Assembly (NCBI RefSeq): GCF_031582905.1 | Contig: NZ_CP133990.1 | Coordinates: 2,790,001 to 2,854,000, forward strand | Source: Pengzhenrongella sp031582905 | Lineage (GTDB): Bacteria; Actinomycetota; Actinomycetes; Actinomycetales; Cellulomonadaceae | Reading direction: 5' to 3' | Length of the DNA stretch: 64,000 nt | Shown here: piece after piece, positions 1 to 9,981 of the stretch | Layout of the letters: each line of letters opens with the position of its first letter | Position numbering within the stretch: position 1 is the first letter of the stretch | Translations under genes and position numbers: made by a program | The notes under the pieces: model-generated | Seen by the model: only the letters and a program-made list of their open reading frames with translations | What the model was told of the DNA's origin: nothing | Databases searched by the model: none

Positions 1-669
1 AACTTCAGCGAGGCCGTCGGCTCCGCCGAGGGCTCGCTGTTCACCGACGACGGTCAGCCGGACGTCGACACCCCGGAGGCCCTGACGGCGCTGCAGCACC
101 TGGTCGACTGGTTCGACGCGGGGATCATCCCCGAGGAGGCGATCACGTACCAGGAGGAGCAGGGCCGTCAGGCCTTCCAGGACGGCCGCCTGGTCTTCCT
201 GCGCAACTGGCCGTACGTGTACAACTCCTTCAACGCCGCGGACGGCTCCAGCAGCGTGGCCGGGAAGTTCGGCGTCTCGCCCACGCCCGGCGAGGACGGG
301 CCCGGGGTGTCGACCCTGGGCGGTCGCAACATCGCGATCTCGAGCTTCGCGGAGAACCAGGAGACCGCGCTGGAGTTCATCCAGTTCTTCACCGGAGAGG
401 AGCAGGAGCGCGAGCGCCTCGAGCTGAGCTCACGGGCACCGGTGTACTCCTCGTTCTTCGAGGACGACGCCGTCGTCGGGAAGTACCCGTACCTGCCGAC
501 GCTCCTCGAGTCCCTCGAGAACGCGCAGCCGCGCCCGCAGGTCGTGCAGTACGGCGCGACGACCGCCGCGATCCAGGACGAGGTGTACGCCGCCGTCACG
601 GGTGAGAAGTCGCCCGAGGACGCGCTGGCCGACCTCCAGGAGACGCTCACCGGGATCGTCGGCGGCTGA
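1..669 (+). CDS. Sugar ABC transporter substrate-binding protein, 3' part (5' end outside window)
   Basis: Only the C-terminal 222 residues are present, and the frame is open from base 1 to a TGA at 667-669. The segment has features of family 1 solute-binding proteins: a WFDAG helix, a QAFQDGRLVFLRNWP strand-helix unit, then a GGRNIAISSFAENQ hinge segment and a C-terminal AIQDEVYAAVTG helix. This resembles the LpqY/ThuE/MalE type that delivers oligosaccharides to a membrane permease pair. In actinobacteria these are usually lipoproteins, but the lipobox would lie off the window. The two permeases and the alpha-glucosidase that follow on the same strand point to an alpha-glucoside such as trehalose, maltose or maltodextrin. 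The exact sugar cannot be read from the sequence. Confidence 0.9.
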   Translation, partial: NFSEAVGSAEGSLFTDDGQPDVDTPEALTALQHLVDWFDAGIIPEEAITYQEEQGRQAFQDGRLVFLRNWPYVYNSFNAADGSSSVAGKFGVSPTPGEDGPGVSTLGGRNIAISSFAENQETALEFIQFFTGEEQERERLELSSRAPVYSSFFEDDAVVGKYPYLPTLLESLENAQPRPQVVQYGATTAAIQDEVYAAVTGEKSPEDALADLQETLTGIVGG

Positions 670-677
670 CCCGGCGC

Positions 678-705
678 GGGTGGCCGCCGACCCCGGCGGC
701 CACCC
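678..705 (+). promoter_or_regulatory. Intergenic stem-loop between binding-protein and permease genes
   Basis: An 11-bp perfect stem (GGGTGGCCGCC, loop GACCCC, GGCGGCCACCC) starts 9 bases after the binding-protein stop and ends 56 bases before the permease start. There is no U-run. Such hairpins in sugar ABC operons commonly protect the upstream message or partly terminate, giving more binding protein than permease. That role is inferred here. Confidence 0.55.
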
Positions 706-761
706 GGCCGGTCCCGCAGCACGTCCGACCCCGCCGATCCCCGCTGAGGCGAAGGACCCCC

Positions 762-1751
762 ATGACCTCGATGCCCGTCACCCCGACGCTCACTCCGCCA
801 CGCGTCCGCACGAGCGTGCCCCGGGAGGGACGCACGGCGGCTGCGCTCCTGTCACCCACGTTCCTGGTGCTCGCGCTCGTCGTGCTGTACCCGCTGCTCT
901 CCGCGTTCCACCAGTCGCTGTACAGCTCGCAGTCCGGCCTCGACGCGGACGGCTTCGTCGTCGAGGGGGACGTCTTCGTCGGCCTGCGCAACTACGTCGA
1001 CATCTTCACCGGCGCCGGCAGCGACCGCTTCTACAACGCGCTGTGGAACACGACGTTCTTCACGTTCGTCTCCGTCGGCCTCGAGACGGTGATCGGCGTC
1101 GCCTTCGCGGTCGCGATGAACCGCGCCTTCCGCGGCCGGGCCTTCCTGCGTGCGGCGATCCTCGTGCCGTGGGCGATCCCGACCGCCGTGTCCGGTCTGC
1201 TGTGGCGCTGGATGTTCCAGGCGGAGGGCATCGTCAACGCGCTCTCCGGCCACCAGGTGCTGTGGACCGCCGAGGGGTTCATGTCCCAGGTCGCCGTGAT
1301 CACCGCCGAGGTGTGGAAGACCGCGCCGTTCATCGGTCTGCTCGTCCTGGCCGGCATGCAGATCATCCCCGAGGAGATCTACGAGGCCGCCAAGCTCGAC
1401 GGCGCCACCGCCTGGCGACGGTTCTGGTCGATCACGCTCCCGCTCGCCAAGCCCGCGCTGCTCGTGGCGGTGCTCTTCCGGCTGCTCGACGCGCTACGCA
1501 TGTTCGATCTGCCGTTCGTGCTCATCGGCCCGCGCAAGTCCTCCGTGGAGACCCTGTCCATCCTGGCCTGGGACTCCTCGAACCAGCTGCAGTACGGGAC
1601 CGCGTCGGCGTTCTCCATCGTGCTGGTCGCCTACGTGGCGGTCATCGCGTTCGTGTTCATCAAGCTGCTCGGGGCCGACGTCGTCGGCTCGGGCGACGAG
1701 GCGAAGCAGCGGCGGGCCGCGAGGGCCGCCCGCAAGGAAGGATCCCGATGA
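762..1751 (+). CDS. Sugar ABC transporter permease, MalF/SugA type
   Basis: A 329-residue inner-membrane permease. After a short cytoplasmic N-terminus come about six hydrophobic segments, the first around residues 27-48 (LLSPTFLVLALVVLYPLL). The ATPase-docking EAA loop is clear near residue 207 (EEIYEAAKLDGATAWRRFW). An AAGGA-like Shine-Dalgarno stands about 8 bases before the ATG. Its stop overlaps the next permease start as ATGA, so the two half-channels are translationally coupled. No ATP-binding subunit is encoded nearby; in actinobacteria a shared MsiK-type ATPase elsewhere usually energises such systems. Assignment to the carbohydrate uptake 1 family is confident, the substrate is not. 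Confidence 0.93.
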   Translation: MTSMPVTPTLTPPRVRTSVPREGRTAAALLSPTFLVLALVVLYPLLSAFHQSLYSSQSGLDADGFVVEGDVFVGLRNYVDIFTGAGSDRFYNALWNTTFFTFVSVGLETVIGVAFAVAMNRAFRGRAFLRAAILVPWAIPTAVSGLLWRWMFQAEGIVNALSGHQVLWTAEGFMSQVAVITAEVWKTAPFIGLLVLAGMQIIPEEIYEAAKLDGATAWRRFWSITLPLAKPALLVAVLFRLLDALRMFDLPFVLIGPRKSSVETLSILAWDSSNQLQYGTASAFSIVLVAYVAVIAFVFIKLLGADVVGSGDEAKQRRAARAARKEGSR

Positions 1752-2671
1752 CCACGATCGACCCCGTGGCCGGACGCACAGCCGGCCCCGGCGACACCGC
1801 CCGGGCGCCGGACGCCACCCGGACCACCCGGACCACCCGGCGGCGTAGCGGCGTGCTCGGCGCCGTCGGCCCCGTCGTCGCGGTCGTCGTCATCGCCGCG
1901 TACTGCCTCGCGCCGTTCTACTGGATGCTCGTGTCGAGCCTGCGGCGGACCAACGACATCTTCGACAACTCGCTGCTGCCGACCGCGTGGTCGCTCGAGA
2001 GCTACACGAAGGTGTTCTCCGGTTCGACCACGTTCGCCCGCGCCCTGCTCAACAGCCTCATCGTCGCCTCGACCACCACGGTGCTGGCGCTGGCACTGGG
2101 CATCTTCGCCGCGTACGCGATCGCACGCCTGAACTTCCGCTTCAAGACCGCGGTGCTCACGGTGATCATCGCGACGTCGATGTTCCCCGGGATCTCGGTC
2201 GTGGTGCCGCTGCTGCGCCTGTTCTCCGACATCGGGTGGATCAACACCTACCAGGCGATGATCGTGCCGAGCCTGTCCTTCGCGATCCCGCTGGCCGTCT
2301 GGAACCTCACCACGTTCATGAAGCAGCTGCCCTACGACCTGGAGCAGGCCGCGATGATCGACGGCTGCACGAAGTGGCAGGCCTTCCGCAAGATCCTCCT
2401 GCCGCTCGCCGCCCCCGGGGTCTTCACCACCGCGATCCTGACCTTCATCCACAGCTGGAACGAGTTCATCATCGCGCTCTCGATGGTGAACGACCCGGCC
2501 ATCCAGACCGCCACGGTGGCCATCTCCAAGTTCACCGGCGCCAGCGAGTTCCAGGCACCGTACGGCGAGCAGATGGCGGCCGGCGTGATCGTCACGATCC
2601 CGCTGGTCGTCGCGGTGCTGCTGTTCCAGCGCCGCATCGTCGAGGGCCTCACCGCCGGGGCGACGAAGTGA
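1748..2671 (+). CDS. Sugar ABC transporter permease, MalG/SugB type
   Basis: A 307-residue partner permease. A Thr/Arg-rich cytoplasmic leader of about 38 residues (with TRTTRTTRRR) precedes the first membrane segment. A PFYWMLVSSLR motif follows, as in MalG-class proteins, and the EAA loop is near residues 203-222 (DLEQAAMIDGCTKWQAFRK). The usual SWNEFIIAL signature after the loop is present. It starts inside the stop of the preceding permease (ATGA) and its own stop overlaps the alpha-glucosidase GTG, so the three genes form one coupled unit. Confidence 0.93.
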   Translation: MTTIDPVAGRTAGPGDTARAPDATRTTRTTRRRSGVLGAVGPVVAVVVIAAYCLAPFYWMLVSSLRRTNDIFDNSLLPTAWSLESYTKVFSGSTTFARALLNSLIVASTTTVLALALGIFAAYAIARLNFRFKTAVLTVIIATSMFPGISVVVPLLRLFSDIGWINTYQAMIVPSLSFAIPLAVWNLTTFMKQLPYDLEQAAMIDGCTKWQAFRKILLPLAAPGVFTTAILTFIHSWNEFIIALSMVNDPAIQTATVAISKFTGASEFQAPYGEQMAAGVIVTIPLVVAVLLFQRRIVEGLTAGATK

Positions 2672-4268
2672 GCGCCACGAGGCACGCGGACCGCGCGGAC
2701 CGGTGGTGGCAGACCGCCGTCGTCCTCGAGGTGTACCCGCGGTCGTTCGCCGACTCGAACGGCGACGGCATCGGTGACCTGCGCGGGGTCATCGAGCGGC
2801 TGCCGTACCTGGAGTCCCTCGGCGTGGACGGGATCTGGCTGACGCCCTTCCAGCGGTCGCCCCAGGTCGACCAGGGGTACGACATCAGCGACCCGTGCGA
2901 CGTCGACCCGATGTTCGGCACGCTCGCCGACCTCGACGAGCTCCTCGAGCGGGCCCACGCGGCCGGGATCCGGGTGCTGGTCGACCTCGTGCCCAACCAC
3001 ACGTCCGTCGCGCACCCCCTGTTCCAGGCGGCCGTCGCCGCCGGACCGGGATCCGCCGAGCGGGCGATGTTCCACGTCGCCCCCGACCGCGGGGACGGCC
3101 GGCCGCCGAACAACTGGGTCAGCGTCTTCGGCGGACCGGCGTGGAGCCGCATGTCGCCCGGGTCCGCCCGCGACACCGACTGGTACCTGCACCTGTTCTC
3201 CCCCGCGCAGCCGGACTGGAACTGGCGCAACCCCGCCGTCGGTGACATGTACGAGGACGTGCTGCGCTTCTGGCTCGACCGCGGCGTCGACGGCGTCCGG
3301 GTCGACGTCGCCCACGGCCTGTTCAAGGCGGAAGGGCTCCCGGACGCACCGGACGCCCCGACCGTGATCGACGGTCTGCGGGCGAACCCGCTCGCGGCGG
3401 ACCAGGAGCCCGTGCACGACGTGTACCGGCGCTGGCGCCGGGTCACGGACGGCTACCGCCCGCCGCGCATGCTGGTCGGCGAGGTCAACCTCGACCCCGA
3501 GCGCGCCGGCCGCTACACGCGTCCGGACGAGATGCATCAGGCGTTCGCCTTCGCGTTCGCCCGACTCGGCTGGGAGCCGGCCGAGTGGCGCCGGGTCGGC
3601 GACGAGCTGGAGGCGGTCCGCCGCCGCTACGGGGCGCCGCCGACGTGGGCGCTGGAGAACCACGACCTCGTGCGCACGGCGACACGGCTGGGTGACGGCG
3701 AGCGCGGGCCGGCCCGCGCTCGGGCCGCGCTGGTCGCGCTGCTCGGCCTGCCCGGCGCGGTGTACGTCTACCAGGGCCAGGAGCTCGGGCTGCCGGAGGT
3801 CGACGTCCCCGTCGACGCACGTCAGGACCCGATGTGGGCGCGCGGCGGAGTGTCGCGCGACGGCGCCCGGGTGCCGATCCCGTGGACCGCAGCACCCGAG
3901 GGCGCGCACGGCTTCTCCCCGGGCCGGACGCCGCCGCACCGTGGCTGCCGGTCCCCCCAGGCTGGGGAGAGCGCGCCGTCGACGTCCAGGAGACCGACCC
4001 CGACTCGACGCTCACCCTGTTCCGCCGGGCCGTGCGGGTGCGCCGCGAGCTGCTCGCGTCGGGGGCGTTCGGCTCCTCGGAGGGCGGCACGTGGGACCTG
4101 TCCCCCGACGGCCTGCTCACCTGCCGGCGGGACGGTGGCGCCCTCGTCGCGGTCGCGATGGGCGAGGCCCCCGTGCCCCTGCCCGACGGCGACGTCGTGC
4201 TGGCGAGCGGTCCGGTCACCGGCGGGCTGCTCCCGCCCGACACGGCCGCGTGGATCCTCCCGCGCTGA
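2668..4268 (+). CDS. GH13 alpha-glucosidase (frame broken near 3921)
   Basis: An intracellular glycoside hydrolase family 13 enzyme expected to cleave the alpha-glucoside imported by the upstream transporter. The (beta/alpha)8 barrel begins with VLEVYPRSFADSNGDGIGDL. The catalytic triad is visible: nucleophile D213 (GVRVDVAHG), acid/base E272 (LVGEVNL) and transition-state D333 (ENHD). The DVAHG context is typical of bacterial oligo-1,6-glucosidase/alpha-glucosidase subfamilies. The GTG start overlaps the permease stop. At about 3917-3925 (run CCCCGGGCCGG) the frame slips; one extra base restores a C-terminal beta domain ending at 4268, for 533 residues in all, normal for the family. As written, the protein would read into unrelated sequence. 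The exact specificity (maltose, trehalose, sucrose) is open. Confidence 0.9.
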
Positions 4269-4285
4269 CAGCGGTCACCCCGCTC

Positions 4286-4334
4286 ACCGCGGCGGCGTCG
4301 TGACCGCGGCGGCGTCGGCGACTGCGGCGGCGTC
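4286..4334. repeat. Short direct repeat between convergent genes
   Basis: Three copies of ACCGCGGCGGCGTC (third copy ACTGCGGCGGCGTC) start at 4286, 4303 and 4321 in the gap between the glucosidase and the PPOX gene, which converge. No clear terminator hairpin was identified here. Confidence 0.6.
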
Positions 4335-4364
4335 CTCGGGTCGGCGCGGGGGCCGGTGTGCGGC

Positions 4365-4808
4365 TCAGCGCACCGTGCCGAGGATCCGCGCGACCTGCAG
4401 GTGGAGCACCACGCGGAGCGGCTGCTCGCCGAGCACGCGGTAGCGGTCGGCGTACCGCTCGACCGCCTCGGCGATGTCGGCCGGGTCGTCCGACAGCGTG
4501 ATGGTGCCCTCCAGGGTCATCCACCGCCGACCGTCGACCTGGCACAGGGCCGCCGGCAGCGGCCCGCCGTCGGGCCCGCCCCGGGCGATCCGGCGCGCCT
4601 TGACCGACGTGGACCGGGTGGTGATGCGGGCCCGCCCGCCCGCGGCGTCCCAGGTGAAGGCAACCGGGACGACGTGCGGGGTCCCGTCGCGGCGCACCGT
4701 GCTCAGCGTCGCGAGGTGGCGGTCGGTGACGAACGCGAGCTGGTCGGCGCTGAGCACGACCGGCCCGGGTGCCTCGACCCCAGGCGCCTCGACCCCGGGC
4801 TCCGTCAC
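4365..4808 (-). CDS. PPOX-class (probably F420-dependent) oxidoreductase
   Basis: A 147-residue single-domain split-barrel protein of the pyridoxamine-phosphate-oxidase fold. The core is LATLSTVRRDGTPHVVPVAF near residues 33-52, followed by RITTRSTSVKARRIARGG, the anionic-cofactor-binding stretch, and a WMTLEGTITLSDDP strand pair. This arrangement matches the actinobacterial FDOR-B group (Rv1155-like), which uses deazaflavin F420 rather than FMN; the cofactor is inferred from the family. A direct repeat GVEAPGVEAPG precedes the domain. The GTG start overlaps the dnaE stop (GTGA), so it is translated downstream of dnaE. Confidence 0.8.
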   Translation of the reverse strand: MTEPGVEAPGVEAPGPVVLSADQLAFVTDRHLATLSTVRRDGTPHVVPVAFTWDAAGGRARITTRSTSVKARRIARGGPDGGPLPAALCQVDGRRWMTLEGTITLSDDPADIAEAVERYADRYRVLGEQPLRVVLHLQVARILGTVR

Positions 4809-7800
4809 GCGGACGTCAGGCAGCTCGGGCCGAGCAGCGCCTTGAGGTCGCCGAAGAGCGCCGACGTGCGCTCGACCCGCAGCCCTTGGTCGAGCCGCAT
4901 GACGGTGGCCTTGCCGGGGCTGGTGAGCTTGAGGTGCACCTCGGTGGTCCCGGGGTGGGTCGAGAGCACCTCGCGCAGCCGCTCGACCACCGGCGCGGTG
5001 CACCGTGCGACCGGCAGGGTGACCAGGACGGGCGCGTCGGCCGCCGCCGAGACGTCGGGCAGCGACACCTCGATGGCCTGGAGCTGCATGGAGTCGTCGC
5101 GGCGCCGGACCCGCCCGCGGACGACGACCACGGTGTCCTCCGCGAGGGCGGTCGAGTAGGCGAGGTACGTCTCGCCGAAGAACATGATCTCGACCGAGCC
5201 CTCCATGTCCTCCACGGTGACCGCGGCCCACGGGTTGCCCTGCTTGGACATCTTGCGCTGGAGCGACGTGATGAGGCCGGCGATGACGACCGTCGACCCG
5301 TCGGGCCGGGCCTCGTCGGCGAGCAGGGTCGCGATCGACACGTCGGCGGCCTGCGCGAGCACGTGCTCGAGCCCGGAGAGCGGGTGGTCGGAGACGTACA
5401 GGCCGAGCATCTCGCGCTCGAACGCGAGGCGCTGCTTCTTGTCCCAGTCCGGCAGGTCGGGCACCTGGACCGAGAACTCGACCTGGGCCTCCTCGCCGCC
5501 GAACCCGGCGAAGAGGTCGAACTGGCCCTCGGCCTCCTTGCGCTTGACGCCGATGACCGCGTCGACGGCCTGCTCGTGCACGAGCAGCAGGGCCCGGCGG
5601 GTGTGGCCGAGCGAGTCGAACGCGCCCGCCTTGATGAGCGACTCGATCGTCCGCTTGTTGCAGACCACCGCGGGCACCTTGTCGAGGAAGTCGGTGAACG
5701 ACGTGAACGCCCCCTTGGCCTCGCGGGTCGCCACGATCGCGTCCACGACGTTGGCGCCCACGTTGCGCACCGCGGTGAGCCCGAAGCGGATGTCCACCCC
5801 GACGGCGGTGAAGTTCGCCGACGACGAGTTGACGTCCGGCGGCAGCACGGTGATGCCCATGCGACGGCACTCGTTGAGGTAGAGCGCCGACTTGTCCTTG
5901 TCGTCGCGCACCGAGGTGAGCAGCGCCGCCATGTACTCGGTCGGGTAGTTCGCCTTGAGGAAGGCGGTCCAGTAGGACACCACCCCGTACGCGGCGGAGT
6001 GCGCCTTGTTGAACGCGTAGTCGGAGAACGGCAGCAGGATGTCCCAGAGGGTCTGCACGGCGGCCATCGAGAAGCCGCGCTCGCGCATGCCGGCCGAGAA
6101 GCCCTCGAACTGCTTGTCCAGCTCGGACTTCTTCTTCTTGCCCATCGCGCGGCGCAGCAGGTCGGCCTGGCCGAGGGTGTACCCGGCGACCTTCTGCGCG
6201 ATGGCCATGACCTGCTCCTGGTACACGATCAGCCCGTGCGTCGTGCCGAGGATCTCCTCGAGCGGCTCCTCGAGCTCGGGGTGGATCGGGTCCTTGGGCT
6301 GGACGCCGTTCTTGCGCAGCGCGTAGTTCGTGTGGGAGTTGGCCCCCATGGGACCCGGCCGGTAGAGGGCGCCGACCGCGGAGATGTCCTCGAAGTTGTC
6401 CGGGCGCATGAGCTTGAGCAGCGAGCGCATGCCGCCGCCGTCGAGCTGGAACACGCCCAGGGTGTCGCCCCGGCCGAGCAGCGCGTAGGTGGCCGGGTCG
6501 TCCAGCGGGAGCGTCTCGACCTCGATGCGCTCCTTGCCGTTCATGACGATGTTCGACAGGGCGTCGTCGAGGATCGTGAGGTTGCGCAGCCCCAGGAAGT
6601 CCATCTTGATCAGCCCGAGCCCCTCGCACGTGGGGTAGTCGAACTGCGTGATGATCGCGCCGTCCTGCTCGCGGCGCATGATCGGCACGATGTCGATGAG
6701 CGGCTCGCTCGACATGATGACGCCGGCCGCGTGCACGCCCCACTGGCGCTTGAGGTTCTCCAGGCCCTTGGCGGTCTCGACCACGCGCTGGGCATCAGGG
6801 TCGGCGGCGACCGCCTGCCGGAACTCCTCGGCCTCGCCGTACCGCTTGTCGGACGGGTCGAACACCCCGGACAGCGAGATGTCCTTGCCCATGATCGCCG
6901 GCGGCATGACCTTGGTGAGCTTCTCCCCCATCGCGAAGGGGTAGCCCAGCACGCGCGAGGAGTCCTTGAGGGCCTGCTTGGCCTTGATCGTGCCGTAGGT
7001 GACGATCTGTGCGACGCGGTCCTCGCCGTACTTCTCGGTGACGTACCGGATGACCTCGCCGCGGCGGCGCTCGTCGAAGTCGACGTCGAAGTCGGGCATG
7101 GACACGCGGTCGGGGTTGAGGAACCGCTCGAAGATCAGGCCGTGCTGCAGCGGGTCGAGGTCGGTGATCCGCATCGCGTAGGCGGCCATCGACCCGGCGC
7201 CCGAGCCTCGCCCGGGCCCGACGCGGATGCCGTTGTCCTTCGCCCAGTTGATGAAGTCCGCGACGACGAGGAAGTACCCCGGGAACCCCATCTGCGTGAT
7301 GACGCCCGACTCGTACTCCGCCTGCTTGCGCACGGCGTCCGGGATCCCCCGGGTACCGCACGTGCAGCCCCTTCTCGACCTCCTTGATGAACCAGGACGT
7401 CTCGTCCTCGCCCTCGGGGGTCGGGTACCGCGGCATGTAGTTCGCGGCGGTGTTGAACTCGACCTCGCACTGCTCGGCGATGCGCAGCGTGTTGTCGCAC
7501 GCCTCGGGCAGGTCGGCCCAGGTGCGGCGCATCTCCTCGGCGGACTTGAGGTAGAAGTCCTCGGCGTCGAACTTGAACCGCTTGGGGTCGGCGAGGGTCG
7601 AGCCGGACTGCACGCACAGGAGGACCTCGTGCGCCTGGTGGTCCTCCTTCTTCGTGTAGTGCAGGTCGTTCGTCGCGACCAGGGGCGCGTCGATCGCCTC
7701 GGCGACGCGCAGGAGGTCCTTGATGACGCGGGTCTCGATGTCGAGGCCGTGGTCCATGAGCTCGACGTAGAAGAAGTCCTTGCCGAAGACGTCCTGCATC

Positions 7801-8339
7801 TCGCCGGCGGCGCGCACCGCCTCGTCGAACTGCCCCAGCCGCAGCCGGGTCTGCACCTCGCCGGACGGGCACCCCGTGGAGGCGATGAGCCCCTTGCCGT
7901 AGGTCTGCAGCAGCTCGCGGTCCATGCGCGGCTTGTAGAAGTGCCCCTCGAGCGACGCGAGCGACGCCATCCGGAACAGGTTGTGCATGCCCTCGGTGTT
8001 CCGCGCCCACATCGTCATGTGGGTGTACGCGCCACCACCCGAGACGTCGTCCGACGCCTGGTGCGACTCGCCCCACTTCACGCGGGTGCGGTCGTGCCGG
8101 CTGGTCCCCGGGGTGAGGTACGCCTCGACCCCGATGATCGGCTTGATGCCGGCCGCCTTCGCCTTGGACCAGAAGTCGAACGCGCCGAAGACGAACCCGT
8201 GGTCGGTCGTCGCCATCGACGTCTGGCCGAGCCGCTGCGCCTCGGCGAACAGGTCGTTCAGCCGCGCCGCGCCGTCGAGCATCGAGTACTCGGTGTGCAC
8301 GTGCAGGTGCGCGAAGTCCGTCGACGAGGCTGAGGGCAT
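4805..8339 (-). CDS. dnaE: DNA polymerase III alpha subunit (frame broken near 7347)
   Basis: The replicative polymerase catalytic subunit, about 1178 residues once the frame is joined, the normal size for DnaE1. The N-terminal PHP domain begins FAHLHVHTEYSMLDGAARL. The palm carries the catalytic aspartates in MPDFDVDFDERRR, followed by the tau/beta-binding region and an OB-fold (IAGLITSLQRKMSKQGNPWA). The two halves belong to different frames and meet at 7343-7353 in a CCCCCGGG run: GLHVRYPGG on one side and IPDAVRKQAEYESG on the other, so two bases are missing or one is extra. An essential gene cannot be lost, so this is most likely a sequence error. The ATG lies 7 bases after a TAGAAT box, which suggests a near-leaderless mRNA. 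Confidence 0.95.
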
Positions 8340-8346
8340 GGCGCCG

Positions 8347-8352
8347 ATTCTA
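8347..8352 (-). promoter_or_regulatory. Candidate -10 box of dnaE
   Basis: TAGAAT on the minus strand lies 7 bases upstream of the dnaE ATG, and no Shine-Dalgarno is visible. A start site about 6-8 bases downstream would give a leaderless or near-leaderless transcript, common in actinobacteria. No convincing -35 was found. Confidence 0.4.
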
Positions 8353-8422
8353 GGCGCCGGCACCCACACCCTCGTTGCGCGCGGACGCGTCGTCGGGCGT
8401 GACGCTCACCGCCCGCGCGGTG

Positions 8423-9358
8423 TCAGCGGCCCGCGTCCCGCACGGTCGCGAGCGCCGCGGCGAGGTCGTCGGGGTACTGGCTGGTCACCTCGAGGCGGCG
8501 GCCCGTCGCGGGGTGGTCGAACGCCAGCCGCATCGCGTGCAGCCACTGCCTGGTCAGCCCGGTGCGCTCGGCGAGCCGCGGGTCGGCGCCGTAGGTGAGG
8601 TCGCCGACGCAGGGGTGGCGCAGCGCGGAGAAGTGCACCCGGATCTGGTGCGTGCGACCGGTCTCGAGGTGCACCTCGACCAGGGAGGCCGCCGGCAGCA
8701 TCTCGAGGACCCTGTAGTGGGTGACCGACGGCTTGCCGTCCGCGACGACGGCGAACTTCCAGTCCGAGCTGGGGTGCCGACCGATCGGGGCGTCGATGGT
8801 CCCCGTGGTCGGCTCCGGGTGGCCCTGGACGAGCGCGTGGTAGACCTTGTCGACCGTCCGCTCCTTGAACGCCCGCTTGAGCACCGTGTACGCGTGCTCG
8901 CTCTTGGCCACGACCATGAGCCCCGACGTGCCGACGTCCAGCCGGTGCACGACGCCCTGCCGCTCGGCGGCACCGGACGTGGAGATCCGGTAGCCCGCCG
9001 CGGCGAGCGCCCCCACCACCGTCGGACCGGTCCAGCCGGGCGAGCCGTGCGCCGCGACCCCGACGGGTTTGTCCACCACCACGACGTCGTCGTCGTCGTG
9101 CACGATCCGCATGCCGGGGACGGGCTCGGGCGGCGTCTGGTCGGCCGGGCGCGGCGGGTCGGGCAGGTCGACCTCGAGCCAGCCGCCCGGCACCAGCCGG
9201 TCGGACTTGCCGACCGCGGCGCCGTCCAGGCGCACACCGCCGGCCGCGGCGAGCTCGGCCGCGCGGGTCCGGGACAGCCCGAGCAGGCGCGCGATGGCGG
9301 CGTCGACTCGCTCGCCGGCCAGCCCGTCCGGGACCGGCATCGCGCGGGTCTCAGCCAC
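8423..9358 (-). CDS. rluD: 23S rRNA pseudouridine synthase, RluD/RluA family
   Basis: A 311-residue pseudouridine synthase with an N-terminal S4 RNA-binding domain (about residues 12-70, GERVDAAIARLLGLSRTRAA) and a RluA catalytic domain. The catalytic aspartate sits in HRLDVGTSGLMVVAK, and the GRTHQIRVHF motif binds the uridine phosphate. RluA-family members modify uridines in the helix 69 loop of 23S rRNA or other RNAs; the exact target is inferred from the RluD-like architecture. The GTG start overlaps the lspA stop by 8 bases, the lspA-rluD pairing common in many bacteria. Confidence 0.92.
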   Translation of the reverse strand: MAETRAMPVPDGLAGERVDAAIARLLGLSRTRAAELAAAGGVRLDGAAVGKSDRLVPGGWLEVDLPDPPRPADQTPPEPVPGMRIVHDDDDVVVVDKPVGVAAHGSPGWTGPTVVGALAAAGYRISTSGAAERQGVVHRLDVGTSGLMVVAKSEHAYTVLKRAFKERTVDKVYHALVQGHPEPTTGTIDAPIGRHPSSDWKFAVVADGKPSVTHYRVLEMLPAASLVEVHLETGRTHQIRVHFSALRHPCVGDLTYGADPRLAERTGLTRQWLHAMRLAFDHPATGRRLEVTSQYPDDLAAALATVRDAGR

Positions 9359-9949
9359 GACGGGAATCCGTGGTGTCGCTCTCGCGGCTGCCGTCGAGGC
9401 CGATGCCGCGCAGCGCGAGCAGCATGATCAGCCCCGCGGCCGCGACGATCGCGATGTCCGCGACGTTGCCGACGAACAGGTCGCCGTACGCGATGAAGTC
9501 CACGACGTGCCCGCGGGCCGGGCCGGGGTCGCGGAAGAACCGGTCCACGAGGTTGCCCACCGCGCCACCGAGCAGCAGCCCGAGCGCCACGGCCCACGTG
9601 GCGGACCCGATCCGGCGGGACGCGCGGATCGTGAAGGCGACCACCCCGACCGCGACCAGCGTGAGCACCCACGTCATCCCGGTGGCGATCGACAGCGCCG
9701 CGCCGGGGTTGTACAGCAGGGTCAGCCCGAGCAGGTCCCCGACGAGGTCGGTGCGCCGGCCCTCGGTCAGGTTCGCCACCGCCCACACCTTGGTGACCTG
9801 GTCGACCGCGAGGACGACGACGGCGAGGACCGCGAGCAGCGTGAGCAGTCGGCGGCGCCGGGCGCGAGCGACGGGGGCGTGCCGTCCGTGGAGGTCTGGG
9901 CGCCGGGGGCAGGGTCGTGCGCGGGCACCGCGTCTGGGGTCGTGGACAT
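9351..9949 (-). CDS. lspA: Lipoprotein signal peptidase (frame broken near 9875)
   Basis: The aspartic protease that removes signal peptides from diacylated prolipoproteins, embedded in the membrane by four helices. Catalytic aspartates are in NLVDRFFRDPG and VGNVADIAIV, and VVDFIAYGD is also conserved. The frame slips in a GGGGG run at 9873-9877. Upstream of it lies an ATG start at 9949 and a 26-residue Pro/Ala-rich leader (MSTTPDAVPAHDPAPG); downstream comes the first membrane helix (LLTLLAVLAVVVLAVDQVTK). One restored base gives 199 residues. The start follows the stop of the zinc finger gene at 9982 and the gene feeds directly into rluD. Confidence 0.92.
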
Positions 9950-9981
9950 CGCGGAAGAGTCTCGCACGGACGCCCGACCGG

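Noticed and set aside
4769..7387. An 872-residue plus-strand open frame antisense to dnaE
   Set aside because: It has Arg/His/Val-rich composition with no domain and follows the codon periodicity of dnaE on the other strand. Long antisense frames occur over almost every gene here because of the high GC content.
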